A DNA stretch of 64,000 nucleotides from Linepithema humile (lineage: Eukaryota; Arthropoda; Insecta; Hymenoptera; Formicidae): positions 9,238,001-9,302,000 of the forward strand of contig NC_090131.1 of the NCBI RefSeq assembly GCF_040581485.1. Direction: 5' to 3'. The notes beneath the pieces were generated by a model. The model ran no database searches, was not told the DNA's origin, and saw only the letters and a list, made by a program, of their open reading frames with translations. How positions within the stretch are numbered: the first letter of the stretch is position 1; each line of letters begins with the position of its first letter. Positions 57,402 through 64,000 of this stretch are shown in pieces. The translations under genes and the position numbers were made by a program.

Positions 57402-57929
57402 GCGGAACCAATAGGAATTCTTATAGAAAGTATAATAATTTGAAAAGAAATAGAACAAGAAAATTAATAACAATTAATATTATTTTTTTCTAGAAATTTT
57501 TAATTGAAAAATAAAGAAAAATTAACTAATAATACTTAAAATCATATCATTACAATATATATTATTATTACTTATATATTCAGTATCACAATAATGTTTG
57601 TATCATAATAATAAATAAAACTCATTTAAATAAAACTTATTATAAATAAAACTCATTGTAAATAAAACTATTAAAAACAATGTGAGGTTAGAATTACAAT
57701 TTTTATGACAAATTCTACTTCTTTATAATATCATTATTCTTAGATATTTTATTTTAGAAACTATATACCAAATAATTGTACTTAAAAATTGTAGGCTTCA
57801 CTCTGCTTTTATTAATACTATCAATTTGTAGTCGAATAAGGTGTAGTCAATGAAAGTTTTATTCCATAAATATGATAAACACAAGATGCGTTTATGCATA
57901 TACCGCCGCCATGTTTTTCCAAAACTAAT
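57402..57929. other. AT-rich intergenic DNA
   Basis: Repeated words AATAAAACTCATT / AATAAAACTTATT at about 57612-57670; no gene seen. Confidence 0.5.
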
Positions 57930-58293
57930 CGAGTGGCCAGACTCTATATATAGGGACTCTAGTTTCGACCAATAAAAATAAACACAAGCGTGGCCAGACT
58001 CTATATATAGAGACTCTAGTTCTAGTGTAGTCTGATACGGGCATAGGGGGCAGTCTAATGCAAACTTTAGTTTTTTATTCTGTCGGAAGAGGACATTGCT
58101 TGTGCAGTACAACAAATTTGCCCATACAATTTCTCTTCGTAATACTCTGTTATAATCTATGGTGTTACCGAGATAGCTCTGCGGCGCCTTTTCGCCTTCG
58201 TTGTACCGCCATCACAGAAAACGACCGTAAGAAAGGTTGGTTACTTAGGTGTTTTACAGCGTGGTGATTACGTTTCATCGCAAAACCGCACAA
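57930..58293 (+). promoter_or_regulatory. Upstream region of ALYREF with TATA-like repeat units
   Basis: Two TGGCCAGACTCTATATATAG units (57933 and about 57994) sit 270-360 bp ahead of the ALYREF start codon. CTATATATAG is palindromic and TATA-like, but as the same unit occurs in the 57301-57401 hairpin it may be a mobile repeat, not the real promoter. The part from 58040 to 58293 is GC-richer and likely holds the 5' UTR. Confidence 0.4.
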
Positions 58294-59688
58294 ATGAAGA
58301 TGGTGGATAAAATAGAGATGAGTTTGGACGACATTATCAAACAAACAAAGGGGTCTCGAGCGCGAGGTGGCGGCGGCGGCGGCGGCGGCGGTGGTGGTGG
58401 TGGTGGTGGTGGTAGTGGCAGACGCAGCCGTGGAGCCGGCAATTCACCTCGCCGAGGAGCACGCAGGTCGCAGAGAGTTGGCGGCGGCGTTATACGAGGT
58501 CGTAATCGCGGTGGTATCGCACGCAGCTCTTTGCCGTACACAAGGGTAAGGAAAGAAATGAGTTTGTTACTGAGCTTTGAATCTTGAGTTTTTCTAGAAT
58601 TCACTTTTGTTAGTTGTGTGTGTTTGTGTGCGTGGTGCGTGCGTGCGCGCGCGCGCAAGCTGGATATGGGTTCACACGCGCGTGCGTGTAGTATATGATA
58701 CATGCCATGTAAAATACATATGTGTGCTATTATGTGTGTACATGTATTGTGGATATGCGTCGAATATGCATACTTTGTGAAATGGAGTATCTTTTGAGCT
58801 TAAGAGTATTCACCTGTATGACTATTTATTCGAGAAATAGTATAAATTTGCGAAATGATAGAAATAATCATTCAGTTTGTTTCTTTTTAAACTTTGTTAT
58901 TTTCTGTTATTTTTTATATTATCTCCCTTTTTTTAATGTTTCTATATATTTACATTTTAAATAAGTATATTTTTAAGATGTAGTTTATAAAAAAGTTACT
59001 GCATTATTGAAGAATAAGAAATTAATTTTTTGTAATTAACGCGTCTTTTTATTCTTAATCATAATTTTAGATATGTGAAGTATAGAAATAGGACTTTATG
59101 TTTATACAATTTGTACAATTTTTGGATATATTACATTGTTCACTTTATATAATGATTCGGAAAACATAAATGAGGTCAATATTTATTATGAAATAAATTT
59201 AGAATCAACATTCTTTATAGCAGAACTTTATTAGTTTTTATTGTAACATTAATTATTTTTATAATCAATTTTTAATACTGTCCAAAAATATAAACAAGAT
59301 TTTGTATATTAAAAACAAAAATTGTTTGTCTATTAAATAAAATTTATTAAATAACTTTTAATAACTTAAGTTTTATTGTACAGGGTGATGTAAACAGTGC
59401 TTGGAAACATGACATGTTTGATGGTTTAAAAAAGGTTGGTCGTGGTGCGATTGGCAATGCAGGAACAACCAAACTTTTGGTGTCAAACCTTGATTTTGGC
59501 GTATCAGACTCAGATATACAGGTACCAATATATTATATGTAAAATAACTTATTCAATACATTGATTATATTCAATACAAATGATATATTAAACTATATTA
59601 TTATGCAGTTCTCCAAAAGTTTTCTTGATTTTTTTAGATATTTATAAAAATCTGTTAATAATAGATTTATATAATAATTATATATAAA

Positions 59689-59737
<49 letters not shown>

Positions 59738-60956
59738 CATATAATTATCTGGTCTCAATTCAGCTAAACTAATATTGCATCTTAGGACTAGTAGTATAAA
59801 ATTTTTATAATTTATACAGATGTTGACAATTATTTATGTCAAAAGTAAGACATATTACAAAATATACTGACCTGCATCTTGTCATATTGTTGAGAAACAA
59901 ATGCTCCACTTATTGGTGCTTACTGTGTTAATTTTCACATAGATACAAATTTGCTTTTATTTAGCATTTTTATGTAAAAAAAACTAATGTAAAGAACTAA
60001 TTATTAATAATATTATTTAGGAATTATTTAGTGAATTTGGACCCTTAAAATCAGCAGCGGTACATTATGATAGATCAGGTCGATCTCTAGGCTCTGCAGA
60101 TGTTATATTTGAGAGACGAGCGGATGCTATCAAAGCAATGAAACAATATCATGGAGTACCATTAGATGGTATGTACTTAAATTCATGTATGATTGTATCC
60201 ATTCTTAAATGTCTTTTTTTTAACTGTAAAGTTATTTTGTCTACAATTATATATATTTAAGTGATAATATCGCTTGTTAGTTTAGTTTTCCATTTTATAT
60301 TTTGTGATATAGAGTTTACGCTTTTATCATAACTATAAATATTTTTGCAACATAGGATAATAAAGAAAATAATTTTCTTAGAAATTATGATTTATGCGAA
60401 TGTTCCGTATTTTGTTACAATATACAATATACATCAATATTAGGTCGTGAAATGAACATACAAGTTGCGACTTCTGAACTACCAATCACTTCTATTCGTG
60501 GTGGTCCAAGACTTAGTGGTGCTAATTATACACAGAGACCTCAGACTCGTTTCAGAGGGAATCGCGGATCTGTGAGAGGTAATTTATTCATACATTAATG
60601 CAATTTATATTTATATTTACTCAATTTGTGCAACTGATAGCTTAAAATTATATTTTACACTGAGTTAATTTATTATACATTAATGCAATTTGCATTGATA
60701 ATTTTTTTCAATTAACTTGTGCAATAAAGAAATTAATAACTCAATTATGTATTATACTGAAATAAATTTGTTATATTAAGTATATATATTTTTCAGTTTT
60801 TTATTAATTATGCAAATACTATAACTTTATAAAATTGAAGGTCGTGGCAATGGAGGCCGGCGTGGAGGTAGAGGAGGCACTCGGCAAGTGACAAAGACAC
60901 CCACAGCTGAAGAACTAGATGCAGAATTGGAAGCTTACGTGAAGGAAGTCAAGTAA
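58294..60956 (+). CDS. ALYREF: THO complex subunit 4 (ALYREF), mRNA export adaptor
   Basis: Exons 58294-58545, 59384-59521, 60021-60168, 60444-60578, 60841-60956; 789 nt, 262 aa. It bridges spliced mRNA to the export receptor NXF1 as part of TREX. Seen: the N-terminal motif KIEMSLDDIIKQTKGS (UAP56-binding), a Gly run then Arg/Gly-rich sequence, HDMFDGLKKVG, the RRM with KLLVSNLDFGVSDSDIQELF (RNP2), RSLGSADVIFE (RNP1-like) and AIKAMKQYHGVPLDG, a second Arg/Gly stretch GRGNGGRRGGRGG, and the C-terminal EELDAELEAYVKEVK that also binds UAP56. All joins are GT-AG and in phase. The start may be 58294 or the next ATG at 58300 (MVDKIEM), which is closer to the usual MADK start. AATAAA at 61153-61158. 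Confidence 0.97.
58366..58417. repeat. (GGC)n(GGT)n trinucleotide run in the ALYREF exon
   Basis: About 16 glycine codons, first GGC then GGT. The change of codon half way suggests two expansion events. The 142-codon frame on the minus strand across it (58275-58703) is a shadow. Confidence 0.95.
58546..59383 (+). other. ALYREF intron 1
   Basis: 838-bp intron; a GT/GC dinucleotide patch near 58615-58690 and otherwise AT-rich. No exon is seen. Confidence 0.7.
59692..59738. repeat. (TA)n microsatellite in ALYREF intron 2
   Basis: About 20 TA units inside the intron 59522-60020. Confidence 0.95.
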
Positions 60957-61851
60957 CAACACCACAAAACACTTTATTATATTAAAACTATTCAGATTTT
61001 GTTCAATCTGACTTAACACAATATACATTGTAGTCCTTATTTTCATAAAGTATAAATATAATCCTACCTACTATCTACTAAAATATTATAAGGAAATTTC
61101 TCATTAATTTAGTTTTTATTTTTGACGATTCTTTTGAAAATTGGCATAAAAAAATAAATTTTACAAAATCTTTGCAAACATTATTCGTAGGCGTTTTCTC
61201 TTATACATTTTTTATGATACAGTAATAAGAAAATTAAGGAAGAACAAACCCTGATTGTAAAGACTGTATGGATTTGTATTTACTACCGTGCGTGTGTGCT
61301 CATCAGATGAAAAATACAATGAGATGCATCTCGAAAAGTTGTTGTTTATCAAAGTACGGAATGTGCTTCAAAGCCCTCATAATCTGATTATTCTAAGTGT
61401 CAAAAAATTGATTTACTATATTGTTAGGGTAGTATACCGTTGGCGGCTCACTTTAGAATATAAACAATCCTACTTTTGTACTTTGACGGATTGTTTTTTT
61501 AGCATAAATAAATATCGCATCCCTATACGTAGCGCATAGCTTATAGTGGACTAAGGCTGTGACATACTGTTAACTAGTCAAGTACCAATATATACAGTGA
61601 TAGATATGTAAGAAAATGTATACATTTTTAAACAATGCAGCATATAAATTGCAATCTCAAATGGTGCAAGACTGAAGAAAAACTGACAACAGATTCTCTT
61701 AATAAAAAGAATTATTTTCAAAAAGTTTTTATTATTTACCTTAAAGACTTGTTAATGTTAAAAATTTTTCAAGTGTTTTTTAACGTATTGCTATTTTGTT
61801 ATTGTGCAAAAATTTATTTTAAAGATAATTTTAGTAAAGATACATATATAC
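60957..61851. other. ALYREF 3' UTR and intergenic DNA
   Basis: AATAAA at 61153-61158 is the probable cleavage signal. Open frames at 61288-61539 and 61635-61895 show no domain or splice context that would support a gene. Confidence 0.5.
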
Positions 61852-62040
61852 AAGGTGTACGATACCAAACGCATCATATAATAGCACATTTCTGAAATAA
61901 TTTTAAATTTAAAAATGTTAATACCAAAATGTCAAAGCTACAATAATTTTTAAATATAAACCATTTAAAGTTTGCAATTAGATTGCTTCAAATTTGCGTG
62001 CTCAAGCATGGTACATCGCGTAGTAATCAGGGTACTCTCA
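61852..62040. repeat. Single arm of the 14891/17935 fold-back family
   Basis: TATACAAGGTGTACGATACC, then AAAATGTCAAAGCTACAATA and TTCAAATTTGCGTGCTCAAGC, matching 14891-15060. No inverted mate follows. Confidence 0.6.
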
Positions 62041-62212
62041 GATATCGATTTGTTTTTAAATACAAATATAATTTTACGTACAATAATTAAGAAACCACTT
62101 CTCAGAATTATCTTAATTATATGCAATTAATTAATCTGTTGTATGTATTAATAATATTAAAAATATGGAAAATATTAATGTTACAATGATGTCATATGAA
62201 GTATGTTATAGG

Positions 62213-62400
62213 CTGTGTTCGCTTTGCTTGCTTTTGTGCTGAAAGCGTACAAGCGTCGCTTTTACTGTTTATCTTGGCGCTTTTGGGCGCTGTCAGTACA
62301 ATAATAACGTCATAATTCGAAAGCGTTTACGTCATCATTTCTCGCTTAACTCGCTTTTTCAAACGAGATAAGGCAATGAAAGTGTAAGCGCTGTCAGCCA
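62213..62400. repeat. GC-richer segment with loosely inverted GGCTG ends
   Basis: GGCTGTGTTCGCTTTGCTTG at 62213 and TGTAAGCGCTGTCAGCC at about 62383-62399. GCGCTT/AAGCGC words recur inside. It could be a decayed hairpin MITE; the match is imperfect. Confidence 0.4.
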
Positions 62401-62787
62401 AAACAAACGCAAAATGAACATTGTAAGCAAGTGAATAAAAATTGAAGAACGCTTATAAAGTTTTGAACTGAATGGTCAAAAATGGAAACATATACAATAA
62501 CGAGAGGGGAAAGGGTGGGATTCCAATACAGGAAAAACTTACGATATTCAATTAAGAGGATCCCAGATAACCAAGCGTGCGATTTCCGCACAAAATACCG
62601 CTATCATACTGTTATTGTACTGCCGCGAGATGGCGGCGTACGGCGTAACTGTACGGTAGCGGTACAAAAAGTATATATGATATTATAGTACAGCGTATCA
62701 TCATTGTACCTATACTGCATATTGTTCGGTACATATCGCACAATAGAAACTGTACCGTACCATTACGGCGTACATCTACATAAAACT

Positions 62788-63540
62788 AGCCGACAGAATT
62801 ATTAAATTTAATTATTTTTAACTTTTCTGAGTGTATTTTGTTTGTAAATTTGTTTGTGATTGATTGTGAGTTTGTTCATAATGTTTGTGACAAATTAGTT
62901 TTTTTGATAGTAATTAATAATTTTATTTTAGTCATGCAATGTCAGCCGACCACTTTTTTAGTATAACAGATATTTTGTGATAACTGATAACTGTAATTAA
63001 TAGGCAATCCTTTGTGATTTACAAATATACTAATGTTACGTTTGCAAATTGATAAATATCTTAATTACTTGCAAAATAAGTTTATTTTATAATTGTATTG
63101 TGCATGCGCATCCGTCACGCGTAACGCTTCGACGCGCTTTTTCTAGATAGGAGTCCCGAGTATACTTTGCGCATGCACAAAACAATTATAAAATAAAATT
63201 ATTTTGCAAGTATTTAAAAAAATGTATTGATTCACAAACGTGAAAATTGATGTATTTGTAAAACACAAACAGTTTCCTATCAATTATAATTTATCTGTTA
63301 TCACAAAATCTGTTTATTACTAAAAAGTGTCGACTGACATCATAATTAAGATAAAATTGGTAATTACAAAAAAACTAATTTGTCACAAACGTTAAAAACA
63401 GACTCACAATCAATCACAAACGATTTACAAATAAAATACACTCACACAAGTTAACACTAGCCTATTGGCGTGTGACACTTGGCTAGTGTTACTTGTCAGA
63501 AAAGTTAAAGGTAATTAAATTTAATAATTTCTGTCGGCTA
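62788..63540. mobile_element. ~750-bp palindromic element, GCCGACAGAATTATTAAATT ends, TA flanks
   Basis: Left GCCGACAGAATTATTAAATT and right AATTTAATAATTTCTGTCGGC, each bordered by TA. The arms are mirrored to the centre near 63110-63170, a GC-rich loop with CGTCACGCGTAACGCTTCGA between GCATGCGCA and TGCGCATGC. No coding sequence. TA duplication suggests a Tc1/mariner-type MITE. Confidence 0.75.
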
Positions 63541-64000
63541 CTTTCATATAAATTACGGCGTACTGAATATGGACTGAAACCTAAAATGAATCCATAATGT
63601 TTAAATACACACATAATTAATTAATTGAATAATAACTTTTTATTAAAATTATGATTCTAATTTAATATTAATTTAGCAATGATAATATTTATTTATAAAA
63701 TAATATAATGGGAGTCTGAGTTGCTATTTACATCAAAGTTCTATCTTCATTTTTTGGCGCGTGCAACCGACGCAAGCGCGGCTGGACGAGATCCGATATC
63801 CCACATTGCCAATTGGCCAGTTCGACACTAGGATCTTCCGATTGGTCAACTGTGCTGGTTACCTTAAGTCGTAGTATCGCGTGATGTGTGCATCAGGCTT
63901 AATAAGACCCTCCCAGCGCGGCGATTTTGTTTTTTCATTCTTCTCTGTGATAACATTAATCTGTACGGACGTGTTTTTCTTACTTCCGTAATTTTTCAAG
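63541..64000. other. Right edge of window; GC-richer patch, possible 5' region of a gene outside
   Basis: From about 63750 the DNA is less AT-rich, with GATTGG/CCAATT words near 63810 and 63840 and no open frame of note. It may be a promoter or 5' UTR of a gene that begins to the right; this cannot be settled here. Confidence 0.3.

Noticed and set aside
58275..58703. 142-codon minus-strand frame with a proline run
   Set aside because: It is the antisense shadow of the glycine-codon run in ALYREF exon 1.

Overview
The window is eukaryotic nuclear DNA from an insect, most likely a hymenopteran and perhaps an ant. Introns are spliced, the DNA is AT-rich, the protein-coding genes are insect-like, and the spaces between exons are packed with small palindromic DNA transposons. 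A short interstitial TTAGG run, the insect telomere motif, lies at 39458-39480. The species call is inference; there are no bacterial, phage or CRISPR features.

Genes, left to right. (1) The 3' half of a calpain gene on + (11 exons, 9114-29106); its protease-core exons lie off the left edge, and two of its exons insert a hydrophobic stretch into the EF-hand domain as in Drosophila CalpA. (2) A retinol-dehydrogenase-like SDR on - (32582-34916, 4 exons, 326 aa). (3) UBE2S, the APC/C-linked E2, on - (37932-39900, 5 exons, 211 aa, one GC-AG intron). (4) ARL6IP1 on + (40475-43689, 5 exons, 194 aa), divergent from UBE2S. (5) PEX11 on + (45236-46561, 3 exons, 220 aa). (6) An HRG1/SLC48A1-like heme transporter on - (47126-49647, 3 exons, 149 aa), convergent with PEX11. 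(7) ALYREF/THOC4 on + (58294-60956, 5 exons, 262 aa). These are unrelated housekeeping genes; the only layout with an obvious regulatory meaning is the UBE2S/ARL6IP1 divergent pair. All exon models were joined by hand from splice sites and matching reading phase.

Mobile DNA makes up much of the rest. At 1469-7790 lies a complete but inactivated BEL/Pao LTR retrotransposon, antisense to the calpain transcript (258-bp LTRs, 5-bp target duplication CTAGC, four nonsense codons and a 17-bp duplication frameshift). The 12.4-kb calpain intron 14841-27193 holds a stack of nested elements whose superfamily-like target duplications can be read directly: a 2.2-kb element with TTA duplication hosting 9-bp- and 8-bp-duplication elements at the same GTTTCAAC site. 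Several fold-back elements start with CAGGGTG next to TA. Between 50850 and 57281 there are MITEs inside MITEs, a Tc1/mariner-like transposase pseudogene cut by two MITEs, and a fragment of an RFX transcription-factor gene, with its intron, lying between inverted repeats.

No wholly new molecular system is evident. The most informative items are the nested-insertion stratigraphy, the RFX exon fragment between inverted repeats, the calpain insertion exons, the frame-preserving stop-less PEX11 intron, and the 32-bp repeat units placed on both arms of a large palindrome.
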